Below are positions 42,339 to 51,761 of a stretch of DNA of 64,000 nucleotides, one piece after another (within the stretch, counting starts at the first letter, position 1; each line of letters opens with the position of its first letter). The notes below the pieces were generated by a model. It was not told the DNA's origin and did not search any database. It saw nothing but the letters and a program-made list of their open reading frames with translations. Position numbers and translations under genes: made by a program. The stretch spans positions 102,848 through 166,847 of the forward strand of contig CAZBFP010000004.1 in NCBI GenBank assembly GCA_964491265.1, in the 5' to 3' direction. This DNA is from JBBAGC01 sp964491265. GTDB lineage: Bacteria; Spirochaetota; UBA4802; UBA5550.

Positions 42339-43239
42339 TTCCGGTCTCCGCAGTATTGCCGGTTTTACCGGCTTTTTTATTTTTTTTTGAAACCTCAATG
42401 GGGGAAATCACAGACACCGGGCACACCCGGGCACATTCAAGGCAATTGATACATTTATCATAATCAATTGTTGCGATAAAATCCTCAACAGTTATTGCTG
42501 TGTCGATATGCGGATTATCCTTATGGATCTCTGTACATGCCTTAACACAAAGCCTGCATGCTATACATCCCACAGAACATCCCAGCTTCATTACAGGAGC
42601 CTTTTCCATATTTCTGCACAGCACATGAACATCAAATGTTTCTTTTACAAGAGAGATAATATTTCTGGGACAGGCTGTAACACAGTTCCCGCATCCAGTG
42701 CATTTAGCATCATCCACCTGAGGGAGCCCGTTCTCCTGAATATGGATGGCATCAAATGGGCATGAAATTTCACAATCCCCCAGTCCCAGGCAACCGAATT
42801 CACATACTTTGAAACCCCCCATAAGACCATTAGCAGCTGTACATGTTTTAGGCCCTTCATAAATAAATTTCAATGATGTAACCCCTATACCACCCTGACA
42901 GGCCACCCGTGCTTTCAATGGCACTCCGCTCTCTACAGCCTCTACACCAAGGATAGATGCAACCCGGGTAATAAGATCCTGCCCCCCTACAGGGCAGAGA
43001 TTGATATCATACTTCTCCTCAACAATTCGAGTAGCGTAGGCTGAGCAGCCGGGGAGACCGCAGGCGCCGCAATTGGCGCCGGGGAGTTCCTCAATTATTT
43101 TTTCGATAAGCGGATCTTTCTCAACCTTCAGCTTCAGCTTAGCATAGGATAGAAGTATTCCGAAAAGAAAACCTGCCGCTGTCAGTGTTGCTACAGAAGG
43201 GAGGATCGAGACTATTAACTCAGGCATATACCAACTCAT
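42322..43239 (-). CDS. rnfB: RnfB-like iron-sulphur ferredoxin of the Rnf complex, alone
   Basis: A 305-residue protein with an N-terminal helix (about 10-32), the RnfB-type cluster motif GANCGACGLPGC (Cys57, 60, 65, plus Cys82) and two to three 4Fe-4S ferredoxin pairs (CTGCGNCVTAC, CINCLECARVC and others). RnfB feeds electrons into the Rnf ion-pumping complex. None of rnfA, C, D, E, G is in the window. It precedes fliG, with which it overlaps; ApbE (FMN transferase for Rnf subunits) sits elsewhere at 9.1 kb. Confidence 0.85.
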   Translation of the reverse strand: MSWYMPELIVSILPSVATLTAAGFLFGILLSYAKLKLKVEKDPLIEKIIEELPGANCGACGLPGCSAYATRIVEEKYDINLCPVGGQDLITRVASILGVEAVESGVPLKARVACQGGIGVTSLKFIYEGPKTCTAANGLMGGFKVCEFGCLGLGDCEISCPFDAIHIQENGLPQVDDAKCTGCGNCVTACPRNIISLVKETFDVHVLCRNMEKAPVMKLGCSVGCIACRLCVKACTEIHKDNPHIDTAITVEDFIATIDYDKCINCLECARVCPVSVISPIEVSKKNKKAGKTGNTAETGNEINI

Positions 43240-43374
43240 TAAAATTTATTGTTATCACTGTAATTTAATACTTGTAAAATTATTAATATCATGACGGAAT
43301 CATTATGATACATATATTGAATAAACTAAATCATCTCTTTGTACGATATATATGACAGGAGTATCTTTTTTATC

Positions 43375-43480
43375 AAGTATTTTAATAAAAAAAGGTAGCA
43401 GTAGAATTTTACAGGAGAAGCCTGTCATTCCGGCCGAAGTGACAACGTAGTGCCGGAATCTCCTGAGAAAAGCATCAGTT
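43375..43480. repeat. CATTCCGGCCGAAGTG-type repeat, short copy
   Basis: The core TGTCATTCCGGCCGAAGT, then TAGTGCCGGAATCTCCTG, shared with the element at 47333-47473 including the upstream GTAGnAGTAGAATTTT. The right half is deleted. It lies in the intergenic region between rnfB (start) and a GHKL ATPase gene. Confidence 0.65.
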
Positions 43481-43524
43481 ATTACACCAATAGCAAATAA
43501 ATTATGATATCGCGGAATTGGTAA

Positions 43525-44178
43525 ATGGAAAATAAAATTAGTGAATCATATCAGAATGAAATAATCACAGCTGTAAAAAATGAGAGCGATATTGTTTTTG
43601 TATCATATTCATCACTGGAAAAAACCGAGGAAAAGATAAAATTCGCCCTGGCAAAAATACTGGAAAAACATAACCGTATTGACCTGTTTACACCGGTTTA
43701 TTCCTGCATTAAAGAACTGATTTCCAATGCAACAAAGGCTAATGCAAAAAAAATTCTTCAGGAAGAGGGGCAGATCAAAGATCTTAATGATACTGAAGAT
43801 GTTGTTTTAAAAGTAAGATCTATTCTCAATGAAAAATCTCTAATCGAATACGGCATAAAGGCTAAAAAATACCGCCTTTCAACACGGACATACCTTAAGG
43901 TTTACAAAAAGCACCTTTTTGTTGAAGTAATAAACAATATTCCTCTAAGTAAAAGGGAAATAGAAAAAATTAATACCAAAATAAAGAAATCATCAAAATA
44001 TGATAATATTGCTGAATTCTTTATGGAAAACCAGGACCCCGAGGCTGAAGGTATGGGGCTGGGCCTGTCAATGGTTGTAGTTCTTCTGAAAAATATTAAT
44101 ATTACTCACCGTAACTTTGTAGTTAACACAGACGGGGTCAGGAAAACATATGCGAAAATTCTTTTCCCTCTGTCATAG
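43525..44178 (+). CDS. Stand-alone GHKL-type ATPase (histidine-kinase-like ATPase domain)
   Basis: A 217-residue soluble protein. An N-box resembling 'IKELISNATKANAKK' (near residues 63-77) and a G-box 'EGMGLGLSMVVVLLK' (near 175-189) place it in the histidine-kinase-like ATPase superfamily. There is no His-phosphotransfer domain, so it may be an anti-sigma factor-type kinase or a partner subunit. A STAS protein gene lies at 61846-62184, far away. Function unknown. Confidence 0.72.
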   Translation: MENKISESYQNEIITAVKNESDIVFVSYSSLEKTEEKIKFALAKILEKHNRIDLFTPVYSCIKELISNATKANAKKILQEEGQIKDLNDTEDVVLKVRSILNEKSLIEYGIKAKKYRLSTRTYLKVYKKHLFVEVINNIPLSKREIEKINTKIKKSSKYDNIAEFFMENQDPEAEGMGLGLSMVVVLLKNINITHRNFVVNTDGVRKTYAKILFPLS

Positions 44179-44181
44179 CAC

Positions 44182-46230
44182 TCAATCAAGCCGCCTGGCC
44201 CGTCTTTTCTCAAGAGGATAAACAGTATCTGTTGAGTCTATTACTCTGAGAATATCTTTCACTGCAGGCTCGGAGTAGCTGATAAATGTGTCAGACTCCT
44301 TCACTTCAAAAATTTCTTTAATACGTCTGATATCACCAGTACCCTCTGTTCTCACATTTCTGAAAATCACCAGCTCCGATCCTTTTTCAATCCCGTCTAT
44401 AAGACCAAGATTAACAACTATCCCGTCATCTTTTATTTTAAGCACCCTGCCGCTGAATGGTATAGTATTGAAAATCTTCTGTGCCGCATTCATAGCAGCA
44501 TGATTAATGCTCCCCTTACCCCTTGCAGTTTCAGAGAACTCGCTGATTATATAACCCCTTTCCAGATCAAGCACCTTGCTGTTAAGGCTGATATAATTAT
44601 CATTTTCAAAAATTTCACCATAAACCAGGAAGTCATATTTTTCTCCACCCCTTTCACCCCTCTCCCTTATGCTTTTAATAGTGTCAAAGAGATCATTGCC
44701 GCCGGTTTTAAGGTCTCCTGCAATACTTTCCCTCTCCCTTAATCCTGCCACCCTCATTCTTCCATACTGCTGAAGGGCAAAGTTGATATTTCGGGCCATT
44801 ACTTTACCAGCATCAGGATGCTCAATAATTTTTCCTGCACTGTTAAAATTCAGCACAAGAACCGAAGGGACATTCCTGGGAACAGGCTCCGCAGAATAAC
44901 CTTCCCTATGATAAAGCCTCTCTCTTCGTTTTATAATTGCAACATTGAGCATATCCTGTACTTTATTATCAGGATACTGATACTGGAGCTCCTTTATTTG
45001 ATCAATATAAAGCCTGTTATAATCAAGGATTGAATAATATTTAATAAGCTCCCCCCTTACTTCACGGTTAAGGGGATTCAGTAGAAGGGAACGCCTCAGG
45101 TAGTAAATAACACTTCCGTGAAGACTCTCCTTCATATAGTATTGTGCAAGATCGGAATTTTCCCGGCTCAGCATAACCCTGGCAGGGTGACCCGTTCTAT
45201 AATCATTAAAAATCAGAAAATCCTCAAGAGCAGCCTTTAAAATGGAATCGGAAGGGAATTTTGAATAAGCCTCAAGCATATATTCCAGGGATCGGGGTAT
45301 ATCACCTGCCAGGCTGTTTGCAAGTGCAAGGCTGTAGAGTGAAGAACGGTTTTTTGCGACAGATACCGCCTTTGCAAAATAGTTTACAGCAGCATCTGCA
45401 AAATTTTCTGTGGAATTCTCCTTATTATTATTTCCAGACAGAGCCCTTAAGTGGCTCTCATGCTCAAGCTCCACAAGAGAGATAAGGCCCATATCCATAT
45501 TAGCCCTGAAGCTTTCAGGGCTGATTGAAAGGGCCCGGAGATATGACTCCTTTGCTTCAGGGAGCGAGGAGATATCACCTGTAAGCATAAAATTTTTAAA
45601 GAGGAGGTTGCCATACTTTATATGACCTGCCGGTGATTCCCTGTTTGTATCAATCGCCTTCTCCACATAGGATCTGGCCTCTCTGAATCTTTTTCCATCT
45701 GTTTTTATATCTGCCATCAGAAGAAGCGAATCAAAATGATAGGGGTTTGTTCTGAAAATGTTTTCCAGCTTTCTTGCTGCCCAGACCAGCCTCCCCATTC
45801 TGTAATAGGCATAGGCCATGCCGTACTCAGATTCAGGCGATTTCCCCGATATTGCAAAGGCCCGGTCGAAATAATTGATAGCCTCACTGAATCTCCCCAC
45901 ATCGGTGAGGACCATACCCATCCCATTGAGAGCATCCGCAGATTTCTCATCCTGCCTTAATGCGGAACCGAACATTTCCATAGCCATATCATAAGAAGAC
46001 ATGGCATAGTGGGATTTCCCCGCGCCAATAAGAGAGTCAGTAAAACGGGGGTTTAAGCGTAATGAAGAGGTAAAACTGTGGAGTGCCTGATGATACTCAG
46101 CTCTCTGATAGTAATCCCAACCCTCTTTATTTAAAGAAATGGCATTCTGAGCCTGTAAAATCAGGGTTTCAGAAAATAATAAAACCAGAAATATTGCGCC
46201 CAGCAGTGATGCTTTTTTCCTGATATTCAA
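44182..46230 (-). CDS. Exported TPR protein with CsgG/FlgT-like C-terminal region
   Basis: About 682 residues from a TTG at 46230 (AGAGG six bases upstream); an ATG 63 bases further upstream would add a non-signal-like stretch. A signal segment (KKASLLGAIFLVLLFSETLILQAQ) leads into about ten TPRs (NKEGWDYYQRAEYHQALHSF and so on). The C-terminal third (about 470-620) resembles the CsgG/FlgT-like alpha-beta part: 'VLVLNFNSAGKI', 'YDFLVYGEI', 'FSGRVLKIKDDGIVVNLGLI'. It is likely periplasmic or at the outer membrane. The partner is unknown. Confidence 0.75.
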   Translation of the reverse strand: MNIRKKASLLGAIFLVLLFSETLILQAQNAISLNKEGWDYYQRAEYHQALHSFTSSLRLNPRFTDSLIGAGKSHYAMSSYDMAMEMFGSALRQDEKSADALNGMGMVLTDVGRFSEAINYFDRAFAISGKSPESEYGMAYAYYRMGRLVWAARKLENIFRTNPYHFDSLLLMADIKTDGKRFREARSYVEKAIDTNRESPAGHIKYGNLLFKNFMLTGDISSLPEAKESYLRALSISPESFRANMDMGLISLVELEHESHLRALSGNNNKENSTENFADAAVNYFAKAVSVAKNRSSLYSLALANSLAGDIPRSLEYMLEAYSKFPSDSILKAALEDFLIFNDYRTGHPARVMLSRENSDLAQYYMKESLHGSVIYYLRRSLLLNPLNREVRGELIKYYSILDYNRLYIDQIKELQYQYPDNKVQDMLNVAIIKRRERLYHREGYSAEPVPRNVPSVLVLNFNSAGKIIEHPDAGKVMARNINFALQQYGRMRVAGLRERESIAGDLKTGGNDLFDTIKSIRERGERGGEKYDFLVYGEIFENDNYISLNSKVLDLERGYIISEFSETARGKGSINHAAMNAAQKIFNTIPFSGRVLKIKDDGIVVNLGLIDGIEKGSELVIFRNVRTEGTGDIRRIKEIFEVKESDTFISYSEPAVKDILRVIDSTDTVYPLEKRRARRLD

Positions 46231-46400
46231 GTTCAACCTCTGGAATTGTGCTGCATAAAAGTCCAAGCAAATTCTGCAGAAAAATATCAGCAAGTCAACT
46301 AATATTCCGATAATAAATTCTGTTTGACCCGGCAGGAGCGATAATATATTTATTAAACTTAACTTTAAAGCAATAATCAGATAAATCAGCGGAGACCAGC

Positions 46401-47294
46401 TTGTCCAGAAAAATTATCATTTCCAGAACATACAGAAAAGCCAACCCCCTCATTGCGTTTTTAATGTCATTTTTTTTTACCGGCTTAGGCCAGATTTATA
46501 CCGGTTCTCTTTACAGGGGAATAACATTTCTGCTCCTTAAACTTATTGTAATACTTATTCCCCCCTTCCTTCTCCTCTATAATCCCGGCTACTCCCGTTT
46601 AAATGAAGTCTTTTATGCAATATTAATTCTCGCTGCTCTGATATTATTAAGCTCAATTGACGCAGTGGTAAAATCTATTAAAGCGCCTCAAATCCAGGCA
46701 AAGAGATACAATACTGCAGCTTTTTATATAATATTTTCCATTGCAGGCACAATCCTCACACTTTTGAGTATCATCTTTTTTATGTTCTTTTTTAATTTTC
46801 ACAGAACTGCAGAATCTGCGGAACCTCTTTTTGAAACAAATGACCTCATTTTAATAAGCAGAATTCCGGGAAGAGAGTACTTCCATGGAGAAGCAGTGCT
46901 GATTAAATCCGGTAATGCTTTTTCAATAAAAAGAATAATTGCAGTTCCGGGGGAAAAAGCATCCTACAGAAACAGCCGCTTTTCAGTTGACGGGTCAGAG
47001 CTCCCCCTTTCAATTTTTTCGGAAAATGAACTGCGTAAAATGCCTCTTTCAAGCTATGATGTTGTTTCGGAATTAAACGGATCATACAAATACCCTGTAA
47101 GGCAGAAAAAAGGGAAATCAGTAATAAAGTTCAATCTTAATGAGAATGAATACCTTACTGCATCTGATGACAGGGAAATAGAAAATTTTTATACACAGAT
47201 TCGCACCCCTGAAATATGGGGCAGAGTTGAAGGTTCCTTAATTGCATTTAACAGAAAGAAAATACTGATTAAACCTTTTATTAAGGGTGAATAA
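46401..47294 (+). CDS. Signal-peptidase-I-like membrane protein with TM2-like N-terminus
   Basis: A 297-residue protein. The N-terminus has a TM2-like 'FTGLGQIYTGSLYRGITFLLLK' pair of helices and further hydrophobic segments to about residue 130. The C-terminal half follows the S26 signal-peptidase pattern: the nucleophile-region Ser139 in 'ESAEPLFETNDLILI', catalytic Lys177 in 'FSIKRIIAVPGE', then 'VDGSELPL' and 'YLTASDDREIEN'. The Ser-x-x-Pro and Lys appear conserved, so peptidase activity is possible. The fusion of TM2-like and peptidase parts is unusual. A dedicated peptidase for some substrate is an inference. Confidence 0.75.
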   Translation: MSRKIIISRTYRKANPLIAFLMSFFFTGLGQIYTGSLYRGITFLLLKLIVILIPPFLLLYNPGYSRLNEVFYAILILAALILLSSIDAVVKSIKAPQIQAKRYNTAAFYIIFSIAGTILTLLSIIFFMFFFNFHRTAESAEPLFETNDLILISRIPGREYFHGEAVLIKSGNAFSIKRIIAVPGEKASYRNSRFSVDGSELPLSIFSENELRKMPLSSYDVVSELNGSYKYPVRQKKGKSVIKFNLNENEYLTASDDREIENFYTQIRTPEIWGRVEGSLIAFNRKKILIKPFIKGE

Positions 47295-47332
47295 AAAACC
47301 ATATCTTTTATTGATAAGAATACCCGAAACTG

Positions 47333-47473
47333 GGTAGAAGTAGAATTTTGTGGGTTAAACTTGTCATTCCGGCCGAAGTGATAACGTAGTGCCGGAATCT
47401 CCTGGAAAAATCAGGAATTATAAGATTCCCGCCTGCGCGGGAATGACAGCACCCCTAAACTAATACCGCTACC
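47333..47473. repeat. CATTCCGGCCGAAGTG-type inverted-repeat element, full copy
   Basis: Ends GGGTAG/CTACCC. Inside are the CATTCCGGCCGAAGTG hairpin arm, TAGTGCCGGAATCTCCTG, and ATTCCCGCCTGCGCGGGAAT as a second hairpin. It has a short relative at 43375-43480. No coding content. Confidence 0.7.
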
Positions 47474-47584
47474 CTGAAACAGCATCAGTGAAGATTTTTA
47501 TTATTCTTGACTAATGCTTAAAAAAAATTAATATATGCATGCTGGTTCGGAATGTAGCCTAACACATAAAAGATGGAGGATTCT

Positions 47585-48556
47585 ATGATACTCATTACCG
47601 GTTCCAACACCCTGCAGGGGAGAGAGCTTGTTAAAAAGCTGATTAAAAAGGGTGAGAAAGTAAGATGCTACGATTATTATATACCTGAAGAATTACCAGA
47701 TGGGGTTGAGTTTATAGAGGGTAATCTTTTTAACCTGAAGCAGATGAGAAAAGCATGTAAAGGCGTTGAAACCATTATCCATCTTCTTGATAAGCAGAGG
47801 CATAAAAGAACCGGACGCGGTAAGATGAAAAAAATAAATATCAAAGGAACACTTAATCTTCTTTTCTGCGCCAGACGTGCAAAGGTGAAACGTTTTATCT
47901 TCCAGTCTACTTTCGCTGTATACGGAAGAACAAAATCCTTCCCAATAAAAGAGAATGATATCAAAAAGCCCTTTACTCCATACGGTAAAGATAAACTTAA
48001 AGCCGAAATTCTTTGCGAAGAATTCTGCAAAAAAAATGAGATAGAGTACTCCATAGTCCGTCCAGCACTTATAGCCGGGCCGGCCACAAATAATCCGGCA
48101 ATTTTAATTACCCTGTATATGGCCATGGCAATGGGGGATGATAATGTAATGTATCTATCGGGAGATGGAGATACTCACTTTCAGCTCATCTCTCCGGAGG
48201 ACACTGCTGAAGCTTTTTATAAGGTCTACAAGGCAGGTGAACAGGCAGATGGACTGATATTCAATGCAGGCTCAGACAATGTTCCAACACAGATGGAACA
48301 GATAGTGAAGCTTAAAGAGAAAAAACAGCTCGATTTTTCAATAAAGCATATAACCCCTTCTAAAGCCCTGTTCTACTCAATACTCTTTAAGCCGTCAAAA
48401 GTTAATTACTTCACCAGAGACCATATATATTATCTTTTCAACAGCATGTATCTGGACTGTCAGACATTAAAAGAGGTCACAGGCTGGACACCAAAAAAGG
48501 ATAATATCGAGGTTTTATCAGAAACTATAGACTGGTATAGAGGGAAAATAGATTAA
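47585..48556 (+). CDS. NAD-dependent epimerase/dehydratase-like (SDR) protein
   Basis: A 323-residue extended SDR. The Rossmann motif reads ILITGSNTLQGRELV (GxxxxxG variant), the catalytic block is Thr/Ser near 'FQSTFAVYG' and 'YGKDKLKAE' (Tyr-x-x-x-Lys). Substrate is likely a nucleotide sugar or steroid-like group. I place the start at the second ATG (47585) because GGAGG precedes it by five bases and overlaps the first ATG (47573). A terminator-like hairpin follows. Confidence 0.83.
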   Translation: MILITGSNTLQGRELVKKLIKKGEKVRCYDYYIPEELPDGVEFIEGNLFNLKQMRKACKGVETIIHLLDKQRHKRTGRGKMKKINIKGTLNLLFCARRAKVKRFIFQSTFAVYGRTKSFPIKENDIKKPFTPYGKDKLKAEILCEEFCKKNEIEYSIVRPALIAGPATNNPAILITLYMAMAMGDDNVMYLSGDGDTHFQLISPEDTAEAFYKVYKAGEQADGLIFNAGSDNVPTQMEQIVKLKEKKQLDFSIKHITPSKALFYSILFKPSKVNYFTRDHIYYLFNSMYLDCQTLKEVTGWTPKKDNIEVLSETIDWYRGKID

Positions 48557-48574
48557 GCAGATTAATTCAGGGTG

Positions 48575-48596
48575 AGAGGATGATTATTCATCCTCT
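48575..48596. terminator. Shared hairpin terminator between the epimerase and the VWA gene
   Basis: A perfect 9-bp stem AGAGGATGA/TCATCCTCT with TTAT loop. On the plus strand it is followed by TTCTCATTTT. It contains the stop codon and last codons of the VWA gene, so it serves converging transcripts. Confidence 0.65.
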
Positions 48597-50242
48597 TTCT
48601 CATTTTCATCATCATCTTCATCTTTTGTTTTCCTGAAACGTTTAAAAGGATAGGCCAAAGCCCGTCCCGCTGCCTCGTAGAGTTTGATAAGGAGAAGAAG
48701 AAAAAGTTTACCCCCGCTCCCCTCTTCACCACTCTCAAAAGTAAATGTGAGATGGGCTTTCCTCATCTCCTTCAAAGAAAGCTTTTTGTTTTCCAGCTTC
48801 ATATTTTTCATCATTTTTTTGGCTTCTTTTCTGTCGAGCTTAAGTTTCTTTTTATCTTCATGATAATTTCCTGCCCGCACAATAAAGAGAAAAAGCTCTC
48901 TGTCTTCCATAAATTTTGATTTAATCATTTCTATTCTACGGAGAAAGCTTTTAAGCTCAACATTGTTCTTTTCAGAATTCTGCATAAGCATTTTTACATA
49001 TTGTCCAAGGAAAAAAACCTGCCTGTAAAGCTTTGTCTTATCATCTATATCCATATATTTCATTTTTGCAGATTCAAGCTGCTTAATTAAATGGAAAATA
49101 TTCTCTAAATTCTCGTATGAAATATCAAAAAGGGTGTCGCTTTTAATATCACCAACCTGGATATACTTGCGGGAAATCCACCGCAGGTCACGCACCATCT
49201 TCTCAGACTGATCCATCATTATCATGAGAACCTGCTGATAACTCTTTGACCTGGCGCTGTTATCTCCGGCGTTTTCACGCAGATGCTCCTTGATAACCTT
49301 AAAGTTTATCGATGAAGAGTCGAAATCAATATTTTCAGCTGAAAGTGCCTGCTTCATATCATAGAAATCAGGTTCAGGCATGTCCTCCCCTATTTTCAGC
49401 ACATGAAGCTTAATATCCCCCAGCTTATGAGCCATCTCATCCGGATCTATAGTACTTACACCATCAGTAACAACCAGAATTTCCGAATTAAGCATATCCT
49501 TACTGAATCTGATATCATCAACAGCCTGAAACACCGCCTTTTGAAGATTTGTGCTTATTCCCCCTGTTGTTGACAGTAATACATGTTCAATAAGTGAAGG
49601 GAAATCCTCCCGTTTTTCTATCTTGTATAATTTCCCCACCTTTGAGTCGAAGGTTCTAAAAAAAAGTTTTGCCCCTGTATCCTTTTTTCTGCGGAGAAAT
49701 TCAGCTACAATGCACTTGGAATAAAATGATCTCATATGCATATCCATTGATCTTGAGGTATCAAGAAGGATATAGAAAATCTGCTCAAATTTATTGGCTT
49801 CTCTTCCAGACTCATTTTTTATTGTTGAAATCGGTTTATAGCTGTCAGTATCGGACTCATAAAATTTCTGGACCATTAAAGTCCTGGTAAAAAGCTTTGA
49901 GTTAAAAACATCATCATCGTGGGCTAATTCACGCGGCAGGGCCCTTTTAATATCAGTCATCTTTTTTATGGGCTCAATTTCCATATTATTGCCAAGGGGT
50001 ACATGCTTCTCCATGCGGTTGACAAAAATACTTTTTTCCCTGTCAGGAATAAAGACAGTATTATCGCTTGAAATCTCCTCAATAGCATTCAGCGCATCTG
50101 CTGATGTTCTTTCAGTAAATAAGGAACGGGCTACTTCAAAAAGAAGCATAAACTCAGTTGGAAGGATTATCTGTATATTTCCAAAAAAGCCCAGGGATTC
50201 CCAATATTCAAAAAAATCATTGCCGGGCTGATGAGAAATCAT
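48584..50242 (-). CDS. VWA-domain protein, ViaA-like
   Basis: A 552-residue protein with a von Willebrand A domain around 155-330. The MIDAS motif is DTSRS (161-165), then 'STTGGIST' and 'VVTDGVST'. The C-terminus ends in an acidic tail (DEDDDENEKEDE). The gene lies 17 bases after a MoxR/RavA-type AAA+ gene; such pairs act as a chaperone-like ATPase and substrate-binding partner (E. coli RavA-ViaA affects respiratory complexes and stress). The substrate here is unknown. Confidence 0.82.
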   Translation of the reverse strand: MISHQPGNDFFEYWESLGFFGNIQIILPTEFMLLFEVARSLFTERTSADALNAIEEISSDNTVFIPDREKSIFVNRMEKHVPLGNNMEIEPIKKMTDIKRALPRELAHDDDVFNSKLFTRTLMVQKFYESDTDSYKPISTIKNESGREANKFEQIFYILLDTSRSMDMHMRSFYSKCIVAEFLRRKKDTGAKLFFRTFDSKVGKLYKIEKREDFPSLIEHVLLSTTGGISTNLQKAVFQAVDDIRFSKDMLNSEILVVTDGVSTIDPDEMAHKLGDIKLHVLKIGEDMPEPDFYDMKQALSAENIDFDSSSINFKVIKEHLRENAGDNSARSKSYQQVLMIMMDQSEKMVRDLRWISRKYIQVGDIKSDTLFDISYENLENIFHLIKQLESAKMKYMDIDDKTKLYRQVFFLGQYVKMLMQNSEKNNVELKSFLRRIEMIKSKFMEDRELFLFIVRAGNYHEDKKKLKLDRKEAKKMMKNMKLENKKLSLKEMRKAHLTFTFESGEEGSGGKLFLLLLIKLYEAAGRALAYPFKRFRKTKDEDDDENEKEDE

Positions 50243-50259
50243 CTTCTCTATTCCCCATA

Positions 50260-51744
50260 CTAAACTAACTCCCTGTATTCCTTAAGAATACCGTTTTTAA
50301 GCTCAGTAACCTCTTCTACTGATGAATTCACCTCAAAAACGCTTCTCTTTAAAGAATCAAGTGTAAACTCCTCATTTTCAGAATCTTTTTTCCCTGTAAA
50401 GACTGATTTAATGAGATTTTTTATGCTATCAAGAAAACTGCTCTTCTTTAGAATAATATCCCTTTTCTCCGGATCATCTTTTATTTCCTGGAAAATATTC
50501 CTGATGTTAATTAAAAATTCAACCTGAGCGATGGCGCCGTTTGCCTTAAAATTATTCATGGTTTTCTGATAGACATCAAGATAAAGATCCTTTTCAGATT
50601 TATCCATATTTTTAAGTGAAACAAAACTATTCAGAGTACAAAGCGCCAGATAGAGTTCCCGAAGATCCTCCATGTCAACTGTATATCTCCCTTTAATGAG
50701 AGCAGTGGCCCTGAGAAAATCGCTCAACTTGGCCTGTTTTCTCGGGCTTATAAAAAAGTTGCTGTCATTCTTACGCATTTCACCAACAAACTTATTTACA
50801 AAAACATTTTTCATGAAATAAACAAATTCGGGAACTTCAACTTTGATTGTTTTATGCCTGTTCGTTATTATCTCATGGAGAAAGAGTATCTGATTAAAAT
50901 AGATTTTCTTCTCAGGCTCAGAGGGCTCCCCTTTCCGGTTTGTATAAATTTTATCAATCCGGAGCTGGTTATAGAGGTTATTATCCTCTGGTATTATTGA
51001 TTTATATGTAAATCTGTCAAGAACCGCTTCTGTCACCTCATTCATCCGCATATAATTCGCCGTAGCTATAGCAGTATGCACAGCAGCATCAATCTGCTCT
51101 GACCCGTTTATAAATTTCCGTTCATTCAATACTGAAAGAAGTGAACGAAGCACAACATCACTTGCGTCAAAGAATTCATCAAGAAAAACCAGATTGGCTT
51201 CAATAATTGATCCCTTTATATTATGCCTAATCCTCCCTTTTCTGAACTCGTCAATATTGTATGGCCCGAAATAGTTATCAGGGGTCTGGTCCTTACTCGC
51301 CTGGGAGGAAAAAACTCTGGCCCCTTCAAATATATTAAAAATTGAATTAGCCATATAAGATTTCGCCATACCAGTACGGCTTAAAAGGAGCATATGCTCC
51401 CCTGTAAGTATGGCATATATTGCCTGGCTGATAATCTCCTCCCGGCCGATAATATTTTCATTGATGTTCCCCATATGCCAGCTGAGATATTCGATAACAG
51501 CAGGTATATCAAATTCACTCTCCGGAGTCTGCTTAATAAGGTCAGAAACAAGGGGACGCGCTTTCTTACGCAGATCTTTCTGATCGAGAAAATCATCACT
51601 GTAAATAGTAGTTTTATATTCAACATCAGAAGGACCTTCGGTAACAGTGACAACAGCAGATGAGCTCGAAGATTCCTCCTGATTAATCATTACATATCCG
51701 TCTTCTTCAAATAAAATCTTTATATCTTCCTTAACAGCATTCAT
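50260..51744 (-). CDS. MoxR-family AAA+ ATPase, RavA-like
   Basis: A 494-residue AAA+ protein. The P-loop is 'LLLSRTGMAKSYMA' (RavA-type AKS instead of GKS, near 119-132). Walker B is 'NLVFLDEFFDAS' (184-195), then 'SVLNERKFINGSEQ' sensor-type loop. It is upstream of and near the VWA gene. The 'GMAKS' P-loop and partner strongly suggest the RavA/ViaA arrangement. A PAS kinase gene lies 18 bases upstream, probably the same transcript. Confidence 0.87.
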   Translation of the reverse strand: MNAVKEDIKILFEEDGYVMINQEESSSSSAVVTVTEGPSDVEYKTTIYSDDFLDQKDLRKKARPLVSDLIKQTPESEFDIPAVIEYLSWHMGNINENIIGREEIISQAIYAILTGEHMLLLSRTGMAKSYMANSIFNIFEGARVFSSQASKDQTPDNYFGPYNIDEFRKGRIRHNIKGSIIEANLVFLDEFFDASDVVLRSLLSVLNERKFINGSEQIDAAVHTAIATANYMRMNEVTEAVLDRFTYKSIIPEDNNLYNQLRIDKIYTNRKGEPSEPEKKIYFNQILFLHEIITNRHKTIKVEVPEFVYFMKNVFVNKFVGEMRKNDSNFFISPRKQAKLSDFLRATALIKGRYTVDMEDLRELYLALCTLNSFVSLKNMDKSEKDLYLDVYQKTMNNFKANGAIAQVEFLINIRNIFQEIKDDPEKRDIILKKSSFLDSIKNLIKSVFTGKKDSENEEFTLDSLKRSVFEVNSSVEEVTELKNGILKEYRELV

Positions 51745-51761
51745 ACCAGTCCATCCATCTC

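Noticed and set aside
43525..44178. Complete histidine kinase
   Set aside because: No HisKA helix or sensor domain; only the ATPase-like part is present.
46986..46999. GGGTCAGAGCT in the signal-peptidase-like gene; also GGGTCAGAGCTT near 59254
   Set aside because: Last base differs and neither is near other copies.
51095..51105. GCTCTGACCC in the MoxR-like gene
   Set aside because: Exact core match, but it encodes the conserved INGSEQID stretch expected in this family, so it is probably chance.
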